Source: an uncultured Clostridia bacterium
Lineage (GTDB): Bacteria > Bacillota > Clostridia > Christensenellales > Aristaeellaceae
NCBI GenBank assembly: GCA_947600345.1
Contig: CANQGC010000128.1
Coordinates: 1 to 7,821 of the forward strand
Length of the DNA: 7,821 nt
Reading direction: 5' to 3'
Part shown: one piece after another, positions 1-4,885 of the stretch
How the letters are laid out: each line of letters starts with the position of its first letter
How positions within the stretch are numbered: position 1 is the first letter of the stretch
Program-made: the position numbers and the translations under genes
Notes under the pieces: model-generated
Seen by the model: the letters and a program-made list of their open reading frames with translations, nothing else
The model's database searches: none
What the model was told of the DNA's origin: nothing

Positions 1-6
1 TTAAGC

Positions 7-47
7 GGCCGCTCGCGGTTGCTGCGGACCAAGGTTGGGCCTTTTTT
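7..47 (+). other. GC-rich foldable leader ending in a T6 tract, upstream of the Abi gene
   Basis: Bases 7-12 (GGCCGC) can pair with 24-30 (GCGGACC, with one bulged A at 28), leaving an 11-base loop. After a further eleven bases comes TTTTTT at 42-47. The hairpin is not directly against the T-run, so this is not a canonical intrinsic terminator. It could be the end of an upstream transcript, possibly non-coding, or simply leader sequence. No convincing -35/-10 pair for the Abi gene was seen here; TTGCTG at 19-24 with an A/T-rich stretch downstream is a poor match. Confidence 0.25.
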
Positions 48-79
48 ATTACATTCGTATGGAGAGGGGAAAACGAAAA

Positions 80-997
80 ATGGCGGTCCCCCTGAAACCG
101 GCATTGACGCTGGAGGAGCAGTTGGAGCACGTGCAGAATGAGCACGGACTTTTCATCGGAGATGTTGCGCGGGCCAGGGAGATACTCTCGCAGGTCAACT
201 ACTATCGGCTCGGCGCGTATGGCATCGGTTTGCGCCGCGCAGACGATCCCGAAAAATACAAGGAAGGAATCTCTCTGGAGCATCTATACCGGCTCTATAC
301 CTTCGACAGCCATCTTCGCTCCGCGCTATTACATCTGATTGAACAGGTCGAAATCGAGATGCGCACTCAGATTACCTACCAGCTGTCGCTGCGATATGGT
401 CCGGAGGGCTACCGGGATGTGCGGAATTTCTGCGACCAGGCCAACGCGAAGGGACAGAGCGTCCATGCGGCCCTGATGGACAGGTTCGATCGGGAGGTGA
501 GTCGCCAGAGCAGCCTTCCCTGCGTGCAGCATCATCAGCAAAAGTATGGCGGCCATTTCCCGCTCTGGGCCGCGATGGAGCTCTTTAGCTTCGGAATGAC
601 CTCCACGCTCTATACGCTCATGCGTCCTGAAGATCAATGCGCGGTGGCGTCGTTTTACGGCGTGTCAGAGCGGCATCTTGGAGGATGGCTACAGACGCTG
701 GTGGAGCTTCGCAATCGCTGCGCGCATTACGGGCGCGTCTACAACATGCCCCTTGCGCGGATTCCGTATCTCTACAAGGAATACAAGCCCTACCGCAGCA
801 ACAAGCTCTTTCCGGCGATGCTCGTGCTGCGCAGGATGATGGGCCGCCGGGCATCGTGGAACGTATTCTACAATACGCTCGAAGCGCTGATCGACGAATA
901 CGCGGAGGTGCGGCTTTCCTTCATGGGCTTCCCGGAGAACTGGAAGGATCTGCTGGGAAGGAATCCTGAAGCGCGCCTCCCCGGCGAAGGAAGGTAA
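80..997 (+). CDS. Abi_2 family (AbiD/AbiF-type) HEPN protein, probable abortive-infection or toxin RNase
   Basis: 305 residues, close to the usual 300-residue length of Abi_2 proteins. Family hallmarks are visible: NYYRLGAY at residues 40-47, then LYTFDSHLRSALLHLIEQVE-type helices (roughly 70-105), and RNRCAH at 211-216 followed by YGRVYN. The last is the RX4H (R211, H216) motif of HEPN nucleases with the favoured Asn after Arg, so the active site looks intact. HEPN proteins of this group are metal-independent RNases in phage defence and toxin systems; the cytoplasmic RNase role here is inferred from the family. The ATG at 80 is chosen because GGAGAGGGG sits at 61-69, ten bases upstream. An in-frame TTG at 35 and ATG at 59 would add residues unlike the family start and lack such a site. 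No partner gene is visible downstream; the next gene converges. Anything upstream lies beyond the window edge. Function as defence is likely but unproven. Confidence 0.88.
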   Translation: MAVPLKPALTLEEQLEHVQNEHGLFIGDVARAREILSQVNYYRLGAYGIGLRRADDPEKYKEGISLEHLYRLYTFDSHLRSALLHLIEQVEIEMRTQITYQLSLRYGPEGYRDVRNFCDQANAKGQSVHAALMDRFDREVSRQSSLPCVQHHQQKYGGHFPLWAAMELFSFGMTSTLYTLMRPEDQCAVASFYGVSERHLGGWLQTLVELRNRCAHYGRVYNMPLARIPYLYKEYKPYRSNKLFPAMLVLRRMMGRRASWNVFYNTLEALIDEYAEVRLSFMGFPENWKDLLGRNPEARLPGEGR

Positions 998-1046
998 GCG
1001 ACAAGCGCGCCGCTCAACCGAGCGGCGCGCTTGTCGTTTACCTTCC
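989..1046. terminator. Shared bidirectional hairpin between convergent genes, containing both stop codons
   Basis: Arms 989-1015 and 1020-1046 are 27 bp long with a single G/T wobble (998 against 1037) and a 4-base loop AACC. The inner 17 bp (999-1015 with 1020-1036) are perfect and very GC-rich. The arms include GGA AGG TAA of the Abi gene and the mirrored GGA AGG TAA of the M20 gene, so each gene ends inside its own arm. There is no long U-tract on either side (only TTTA on the plus strand), so it may act as a bidirectional terminator or as an RNA 3'-end stabiliser. The position and symmetry make termination the best guess. Confidence 0.75.
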
Positions 1047-2132
1047 GAATTTCATGGCGATTTCTTCCAGGAAGTCTGCGCCGGTTTCCAGGGCGCGCTC
1101 GTCGAAGTCGAAGTCGCCGGCCTGGAGGGCGGGACAGGGGCCGATGCCCAGGAAGAAGAACATGCCCGGCAGGTGGCGCTGGTACCAGGAGAAGTCCTCG
1201 GTGACCATCGCCGGATGGGGCAGCTCCTCGAAGCGCACGCCTGCGGCGCGAACCCGCTCGTAGAGCTCCGGTGGGTTCATCACGGCGGGGTAGCCCATGC
1301 TGGTCTCGATTCGAATCTTGCAGCCCGACTCGGCGGAGATCTCGTCGGCGGCGCGGTTGAGGCTGCCGAGGATGCCGTAGAACACCTCGTCCTGGAAGGC
1401 GCGTAGCGTGCCCTCCATGCGGGTGTGGTCGCTGACCACGTTGCAGCCCGCGCCGGATTCCATCCGCCCGAAGTGCAGCAGCCGGTAGAGCTCCGGCGGA
1501 TAGGCCGCCTCGGCCTGCCGCGCGCGGAGGTAGAATTCCACGCCCGCCTTGAGCGCGTCGATGCCCTCTCCGGCGCGGGCGGCGCTGATGGACTGGCCGG
1601 AGATGTCCACCGTGACCTCGCAGGAGCGGCTCATCATCTCGTTCTTCCGGCTGGCGATCATCCCCAGCGGCAGGTCGGGCCAGAGGTGCAGGCCGAAGAT
1701 TGCCTCCACGCCGCGGCTCTCGAACACGCCGCTCTTGCAGATGTCCCGCGCGCCGCCGGTGGTCTCCTCGGCGGGCTGGAAGATCAGCAGTATGTTCCGT
1801 GGCGCGCGCGCCCCTTGCATCCTGCGCGCCAGCTCCAGCAGCATTGCCATGTGGCCATCGTGGCCGCAGGAGTGCATCTGGCCGGGAATCTCCGATGCGA
1901 AGGGCAGGAAGCTTCGCTCGTGCACCGGCAGCGCGTCCGCGCCGCTGCGGAAGGCCACCGTGCCCTCCGCGCCGTTATCGAAGAAGGCGCACAGCGAGTT
2001 CGGGATCGGGGAGAACAGCGCGCAGCGCAATCCGAGCAGCGACCGGCGCAGGTAGGCCATCGTGCGGTCGAGATCGCGGTCCAGCTCCGGGATGCGGTGC
2101 AGCGCGCGGCGGTCGGCGACGATCTGCTTCAT
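1038..2132 (-). CDS. M20D-family amidohydrolase-like protein with two conserved His replaced
   Basis: 364 residues, slightly short for M20D enzymes (about 380-400), which hydrolyse N-acyl or N-aminoacyl amides such as hippurate or IAA conjugates. Visible motifs are FRSGADALP (61-69), HSCGHDGH (87-94, with C89, H91 and D92), FQPAEE (118-123, with catalytic and metal Glu at 122/123), GLHLWP (147-152, with H149), GTLRAF (241-246) and TEDFSWY (311-317). In the lid domain the usual S-x-H-x-A pattern reads GQSISAAR (179-186), with Ser183 where His is expected. Near the C-terminus the usual LHSP..FDFDE reads LQAGDFDFDE (336-345), so the fifth metal ligand His is Gln337. The DNA reads AGC and CAG in frame, with no frameshift. 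Start ATG at 2132 follows GGGGGTG eight bases upstream. Substrate is unknown; it could be a divergent active enzyme or a non-hydrolytic relative. Fold assignment is secure, activity is not. Confidence 0.9.
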   Translation of the reverse strand: MKQIVADRRALHRIPELDRDLDRTMAYLRRSLLGLRCALFSPIPNSLCAFFDNGAEGTVAFRSGADALPVHERSFLPFASEIPGQMHSCGHDGHMAMLLELARRMQGARAPRNILLIFQPAEETTGGARDICKSGVFESRGVEAIFGLHLWPDLPLGMIASRKNEMMSRSCEVTVDISGQSISAARAGEGIDALKAGVEFYLRARQAEAAYPPELYRLLHFGRMESGAGCNVVSDHTRMEGTLRAFQDEVFYGILGSLNRAADEISAESGCKIRIETSMGYPAVMNPPELYERVRAAGVRFEELPHPAMVTEDFSWYQRHLPGMFFFLGIGPCPALQAGDFDFDERALETGADFLEEIAMKFGR

Positions 2133-2166
2133 GCCGAATTCACCCCCGTTCCGCTTCCAATTCTAT

Positions 2167-2179
2167 CCTTATTATAAGG
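2167..2179. promoter_or_regulatory. Operator-like palindrome over the M20 -10 box
   Basis: CCTTAT-T-ATAAGG is a 13-bp perfect odd palindrome that covers the whole -10 hexamer of the M20 promoter. A dimeric repressor bound here would block RNA polymerase. Part of the symmetry comes from the TATAAT itself, so chance is a real alternative. The repressor is not identifiable. Confidence 0.35.
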
Positions 2180-2199
2180 GCGGAGCGGGGGAAAGTCAA
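2171..2199 (-). promoter_or_regulatory. Sigma-A type promoter for the M20 gene
   Basis: On the minus strand TTGACT (2194-2199) is followed after exactly 17 bases by TATAAT (2171-2176). The predicted start near 2164 gives a leader of about 32 bases before the M20 ATG. The -10 is consensus and the -35 differs at one base. This gives the M20 gene its own promoter although it sits only 76 bp behind the ABC permease on the same strand. Confidence 0.8.
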
Positions 2200-2208
2200 C
2201 CGAAAGTT

Positions 2209-2799
2209 TTACGCCCGGACGCCCTTGCGAAACCAGCGCTGGCTCAGGTAGATCGAAAGCGCGTTCACGATCAGCGCCAGCAGCAGCATCAGCCAGGGCA
2301 GCGCCTGCAGGCGGGACAGGAACGTGGGGACGATCTTCCCGAGGCTCACCATTGTACACGTAAACACCACGATCAAGATGACGAAGATCAGCCGCCCGCG
2401 CTGAGTGCCGAAGCGGAAGGCGATGGGGTTGATGATCCCGCCCAGCGCCGACGCCGCCGCGAAGAAGAACAGCGTCCTCAGCAGGTTCTCGCGCAGCGCC
2501 GCGCCGGCGATCGCCTGCGAGAGCACGGAGACCGCCGCCATCGCCAGCTCGATTCCCCAGCTCACCAGGTACTTGCTCAGCACGAGCTGCAGGTTTGAGT
2601 AAGGAAGCATCACCGACAGCCGCCCCCAGTGGCAGTTTTCGTCCATCTGGATCAGCGAGAACGGCAGCATTGCGCAGAAGGCCATGCCGTAGCCCATCAA
2701 CGACATCACGGGGACGGCGCTGAAAATTAAAAGCATCAGCAAAAACATCTTGCCCATGCGCCAGAACGCCATGAAATCCTTGTAGACCAATCCCTTCAC
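2209..2799 (-). CDS. ABC-2 type transporter permease (ABC2_membrane_5-like)
   Basis: 196 residues with about six hydrophobic segments (roughly 16-35, 36-52, 78-100, 106-127, 135-155, 166-186), the usual size and topology for small ABC-2 permeases. The start MKGLVYKDF and the DENCHWGRLSVMLPYSN...LSKYL stretch (53-78) match the pattern D-E-x(n)-W-x-x-LP-(I/V)-S-x(n)-SKY that marks the PF13346-like family found beside GntR regulators in Firmicutes. The start is a GTG (2797-2799) overlapping the TGA stop of the upstream ATPase in a GTGA, which implies translational coupling; GGGAGTGG lies a few bases upstream. It should form the membrane pore of an exporter with the ATPase encoded just before it. 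Substrate is unknown; antimicrobial peptide or envelope-stress export is the family precedent. No clear terminator follows before the M20 promoter, so read-through into the M20 gene is possible. Confidence 0.85.
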   Translation of the reverse strand: MKGLVYKDFMAFWRMGKMFLLMLLIFSAVPVMSLMGYGMAFCAMLPFSLIQMDENCHWGRLSVMLPYSNLQLVLSKYLVSWGIELAMAAVSVLSQAIAGAALRENLLRTLFFFAAASALGGIINPIAFRFGTQRGRLIFVILIVVFTCTMVSLGKIVPTFLSRLQALPWLMLLLALIVNALSIYLSQRWFRKGVRA

Positions 2800-3650
2800 T
2801 TGGCATCCACTCCCTTCACGAAGAACAGAATCACGTCCTCCAGCGTGGCGTGCTCGGCCTGGAAGGCCTGGCTGACCATCGCCCTGCGCACCAGCGCCTC
2901 TGTGCCGTAGCGGCCCTCCCGGGCGCTGACGATGGCTTCCCGGGGCACGGCCTCGTATTCCGCGCGGGTGAGGCGCAGCAGCGCGTAGTCCTCCAGCAGC
3001 CGGTCCTTCTCCTCGCAGAACAGCAGCCGCCCCTTGTGGAGGAAGGCGATCAGGTCGGCGACCTTCTCCAGGTCGCTGACGATGTGGGAGGAGAGCAGCA
3101 CGGTGCAGCGCTCGTCCCGGGTGAAGTCGTTGAGCAGATCGAGTATGTCGTCGCGCACGATGGGGTCGAGGCCGCCGGTGGGCTCGTCCATCACCAGCAG
3201 CCTTGCGTGGTGGGACAGCGCCACGGCGATGGCGAGCTTCATGCGCATCCCGCGCGAGTAGTCCTTGAAGAGCTTCCGCTCCGGCAGCTCCAGCCGCCGG
3301 AGCAGCTCGGAGAAGTGCTTGTCGTCCCAGTTCCGGTAGGCGGAGCGCATCATGTAGGCCACGCCCCGGGCGTCCAGCGAGGTGGGAAAGTACGCCTCGT
3401 CCAGCACCACGCCGATGTCCTGCTTGGCGGCGGTGAACGCCGGGGTGGCCGGGTCGGCGCCCAGCACGGAGACCGCGCCGCCGTCCCGGGGGACCGCGCC
3501 CATCAGCAGGTTGATGATCGTGCTCTTGCCTGCGCCGTTCTCCCCCACCAGCCCGAGGATCGTTCCCTCGGGCACGGAGAAGCTCACGTCTTGCAGGGCG
3601 AAGTCCGGGTAGGTCTTCCGGAGGTTTTGGATTTCGATTGCGTTGTTCAT
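2796..3650 (-). CDS. ABC transporter ATP-binding protein, YtrB/CcmA-like exporter ATPase
   Basis: 284 residues with all the nucleotide-binding motifs intact. They are Walker A GENGAGKST (36-44), a Q-loop-position stretch VVLDEAYF (81-88) as in exporters of this class where the Gln is not obvious, signature YSRGMRMK (131-138), Walker B LLVMDEP (151-157) with E156, D-loop GGLD (159-162) and H-loop His189 in SSHI. The C-terminal 80 residues form the usual accessory domain. It powers the adjacent ABC-2 permease from the cytoplasmic face. ATG at 3650 is preceded by AAAGGA six bases upstream. It is coupled to the permease by a 4-base overlap. The gntR gene lies upstream on the same strand across a 322-bp hairpin-rich spacer, and no separate promoter was seen just before the ATG, so the gntR promoter probably drives it. 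Confidence 0.95.
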   Translation of the reverse strand: MNNAIEIQNLRKTYPDFALQDVSFSVPEGTILGLVGENGAGKSTIINLLMGAVPRDGGAVSVLGADPATPAFTAAKQDIGVVLDEAYFPTSLDARGVAYMMRSAYRNWDDKHFSELLRRLELPERKLFKDYSRGMRMKLAIAVALSHHARLLVMDEPTGGLDPIVRDDILDLLNDFTRDERCTVLLSSHIVSDLEKVADLIAFLHKGRLLFCEEKDRLLEDYALLRLTRAEYEAVPREAIVSAREGRYGTEALVRRAMVSQAFQAEHATLEDVILFFVKGVDAK

Positions 3651-3712
3651 GGGTGATCCTTTCTGTTGGATGGTCGATGGGAGGGGTTACGGGGGAGTTA
3701 GTGGCGGCTGCC

Positions 3713-3743
3713 TTGATTCGGGAAGCGGAGCTTCCCGAATCAA
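3713..3743. repeat. Perfect 14-bp inverted repeat with 3-base loop
   Basis: Arms 3713-3726 (TTGATTCGGGAAGC) and 3730-3743 are exact reverse complements around loop GGA. No T-run follows on either strand, so it is not a typical intrinsic terminator. It is the longest perfect short-loop hairpin of the spacer and lies 60 bases upstream of the ATPase start codon on that gene's strand. Confidence 0.8.
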
Positions 3744-3755
3744 CTCCGCGCCGCG

Positions 3756-3826
3756 GCGGCCCGCGGTATGGTTGTGGTGAGGCGTTGGTGCGCTTGGCCG
3801 GGCCCGGATTTGGAACCGCGGGCCGC
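3756..3826. repeat. 12-bp GC-only inverted repeat with long loop
   Basis: GCGGCCCGCGGT at 3756-3767 is the exact reverse complement of 3815-3826, separated by 47 bases. It is almost pure G+C. It may form a long-loop stem in RNA or mark the ends of a small inserted element. Confidence 0.55.
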
Positions 3827-3841
3827 TCCCCGGTCCACCCC

Positions 3842-3938
3842 CCTTGGCTCCCCTGAAAGGGGAGCTGGCACGCGCAGCGTGACTGAGGGGTTACGCTGGG
3901 CGCTGCCCAGACCTGCCAAGGAACCTGAGGTTCCTTGG
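3842..3938. repeat. Composite palindromic element of the GGCTCCCC...GGGGAGC type
   Basis: It contains GCTCCCCT-GAA-AGGGGAGC (3847-3865), CACGC-GCA-GCGTG (3870-3882), CTGGGC-GCT-GCCCAG (3896-3910) and CCAAGGAACC-TGA-GGTTCCTTGG (3916-3938). An outer 7-bp inverted pair CCTTGGC (3842-3848) and GCCAAGG (3915-3921) brackets most of it. The first two hairpins with ACTGAGGGG behind them resemble a dispersed repeat I remember from many gut clostridial genomes; that recollection cannot be checked here. It encodes no transposase, so it would be a non-autonomous or REP-like element. Confidence 0.65.
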
Positions 3939-3972
3939 ATTCTCCCTTCTGGGGCTACGGGCCTGGGAGGCT

Positions 3973-4341
3973 CTACTCAGCTAATGTCTCGAGCATTGCT
4001 TTCAGCTCTTCGGTCGTTATGCCGCTCATTTGGGCCAGGTGGAGGATTTCCTCCATGTGGCCCTCGATCCGGCGCAGGCAGTCCTCCCGCACCATTTCGG
4101 CGTCCTTTGGCGCTACAAACACGCCCTTGCCCGGGACGGTGTGCACGTAGCCGTCCCGCTCGAGCTCGTCGTAGGCGCGCTTCGTGGTGATCACGCTGAT
4201 GCGCAAATCCTTCGCCAGCGCGCGGATCGAGGGCAGCAGCGCGCCCTCCGCCACCTGGCCGGTGAGGATCGCCTCCTTGATCTGCTCCCGCACCTGCGCG
4301 TAGATGGGGCGCGGATCGGCGTTGCTGATTCGGATATCCAT
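3973..4341 (-). CDS. GntR-family transcriptional regulator, YtrA-like
   Basis: 122 residues, the typical size of the YtrA subfamily, which has a winged helix plus a short helical dimerisation tail and no large ligand domain. RPIYAQVREQIKEAILTG (11-28) is the first helix region. LPSIRALAKDLRISVITTKR (36-55) is the helix-turn-helix with recognition helix, and RDGYVHTVPGKGVFV (62-76) is the wing. Start ATG at 4341 is preceded by AAGGGG with nine bases spacing; longer in-frame starts at 4371 and 4608 lack support and add non-family sequence. It probably represses its own promoter and the downstream ABC exporter, as YtrA-type regulators do, until an envelope-active compound is present. The inducer is unknown. 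It ends with TAG, 322 bp before the ATPase start. Confidence 0.92.
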   Translation of the reverse strand: MDIRISNADPRPIYAQVREQIKEAILTGQVAEGALLPSIRALAKDLRISVITTKRAYDELERDGYVHTVPGKGVFVAPKDAEMVREDCLRRIEGHMEEILHLAQMSGITTEELKAMLETLAE

Positions 4342-4365
4342 GGATGAGTTCCCCTTTGGTTTAGT

Positions 4366-4392
4366 GTTCATGAACGATATATACAGTATACT
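4366..4392. promoter_or_regulatory. Operator-like palindromes at the gntR promoter
   Basis: Two symmetric sites overlap the promoter core. TATAC-A-GTATA (4380-4390), together with AGTATACT (4385-4392), lies across the -10. GTTCATGAAC (4366-4375), a perfect 10-bp palindrome, lies just downstream of the predicted start. Both positions suit autorepression by the encoded GntR protein. YtrA-type operators are A/T-rich dyads of this sort, but which of the two is bound cannot be decided from sequence. Confidence 0.5.
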
Positions 4393-4413
4393 CAATCCTC
4401 CTTGGCTTGTCAA
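4385..4413 (-). promoter_or_regulatory. Consensus sigma-A promoter of gntR (and probably the ABC operon)
   Basis: On the minus strand TTGACA (4408-4413), a perfect -35, is followed after 17 bases by TATACT (4385-4390). The start is predicted near 4378, giving a leader of about 37 bases before the gntR ATG. This is the strongest promoter match in the window, as expected for an operon held down by a repressor. Confidence 0.85.
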
Positions 4414-4488
4414 GGGGGAATTTTCATTTGGTTGGTGAAATGGGCGGAAAGCTTTGCCGGAACCGGGCGATCCTTTCAGGCTTTTGCA

Positions 4489-4517
4489 TGGACGCGGGCC
4501 TTGGCCCGTGGTATAAT
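4489..4517 (+). promoter_or_regulatory. Possible extended -10 promoter, plus strand
   Basis: TATAAT at 4512-4517 is perfect and is preceded by TG at 4509-4510, giving an extended -10 (TGGTATAAT). At 17 bases spacing stands TGGACG (4489-4494), which matches the -35 consensus at four of six positions. The spacer contains the inverted pair CGGGCC-TT-GGCCCG (4495-4508). Transcription would start near 4524 and run away from gntR. No credible gene follows directly. Confidence 0.45.
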
Positions 4518-4523
4518 CACAGC

Positions 4524-4616
4524 AATGAGTGCGAGGGCGCGGACGGAAGCCTGCGGGCGCGCGGGTTTCCTCCGGGCCGGGAGCGGTTCGGGCGAGGCGG
4601 ATTTCCATCCGTTTTT
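4524..4616 (+). ncRNA. Candidate small RNA of about 93 nt
   Basis: This is an inference built on the extended -10 promoter just upstream. The stretch can form an 11-bp stem (4540-4551 with 4564-4574, one bulged C at 4544 and one G/U pair). It ends in a short hairpin (4597-4602 with 4607-4612, loop TTCC) that runs directly into TTTTT (4612-4616), which resembles a weak intrinsic terminator. An ATG at 4525 opens a 53-residue frame, but the predicted peptide is Arg/Gly-rich, has no ribosome site and looks like translated GC-rich spacer. No known RNA family was recognised. Confidence 0.25.
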
Positions 4617-4822
4617 GCCGGCGGGATCTGACTGGAAACGGATAGGGATTCCGGCTGGAAGGGGGTTGGAGCTGCGGTGGAGTTGATGTAGGAGTTTGGC
4701 AGGTCGAGGGCCGGTTCGTGGAGCCGTGGAGATGGAAGCGCGGGCGGACGGCATGGGCCGGGGATGGCGGCTGAGGGGCGAGCGGATTCCGGCGCGAACG
4801 TCGGGAGGCTTTCCGCGAAGCG
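4617..4822. other. Intergenic stretch with no recognised feature
   Basis: GC-rich sequence between the candidate small RNA and the terminator of the large gene. Short open frames here have no ribosome sites and no protein-like composition. I see no promoter, repeat or RNA gene that I can support. Confidence 0.5.
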
Positions 4823-4855
4823 AAAAGGCCCCCTCGGCTGGAAGCCGAGGGGGCC
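4823..4855 (-). terminator. Intrinsic terminator of the large Ig-like protein gene
   Basis: A perfect 13-bp stem, GGCCCCCTCGGCT (4827-4839) with 4843-4855 around a three-base loop, is followed on the minus strand by TTTTCG (from 4826 downward). It begins 31 bases after the stop codon at 4886. The strong GC stem and U-run make a standard Rho-independent terminator in the direction of the large gene. Confidence 0.92.
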
Positions 4856-4885
4856 GGGTTGATGGGTTAGTCGGGTTGGTGGGGG

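Larger units (their letters stand above)
3651..3972. repeat. Hairpin-rich spacer between gntR and the ABC ATPase gene
   Basis: This 322-bp stretch has no credible gene. It holds a run of inverted repeats: 3713-3743, 3756-3826, 3847-3865, 3870-3882, 3896-3910 and 3916-3938. It also holds an 11-bp direct repeat GAGGGGTTACG at 3681-3691 and 3885-3895. Five of the six hairpins have three-base loops. Since gntR and the ABC genes share a strand, an operon transcript would have to pass through all of these structures. The pattern fits insertion of one or more dispersed palindromic (REP/MITE-like) elements into an operon spacer, and it could attenuate or process the mRNA. Confidence 0.7.

Noticed and set aside
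19..52. Promoter for the Abi gene (TTGCTG with TTTTAT or TATTAC)
   Set aside because: The hexamers match poorly and the spacing is 18 or 22 bases, so the true promoter is probably left of the window.
1425..2177. 250-residue open frame on the plus strand
   Set aside because: It lies antisense to the M20 gene, and its Ala/Arg/Gln/His-rich product is typical of GC-rich shadow frames. The minus-strand frame has clear family motifs.
2129..2806. 225-residue minus-strand frame overlapping the permease
   Set aside because: It overlaps the permease in another frame, is Arg/Gly/Asp-rich and has no membrane segments. The permease frame is supported by family motifs and the GTGA coupling.
2850..3656. 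268-residue open frame on the plus strand
   Set aside because: Antisense shadow of the ABC ATPase gene, rich in Val, Gly and His with no recognisable domain.
3651..3972. CRISPR array or riboswitch in the gntR-ABC spacer
   Set aside because: There are no regularly spaced direct repeats (only one 11-bp pair), and the palindromes differ from each other. No known riboswitch core was recognised.
4342..4608. Extended N-terminus for the GntR protein starting at 4608
   Set aside because: It would run across the strong promoter and leader. The added residues do not resemble the family, and the ATG at 4341 has a good ribosome site.
4525..4686. 53-residue frame after the TATAAT, possibly leaderless
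   Set aside because: Arg/Gly-rich composition, no ribosome site and no recognisable features; more likely spacer or non-coding RNA.
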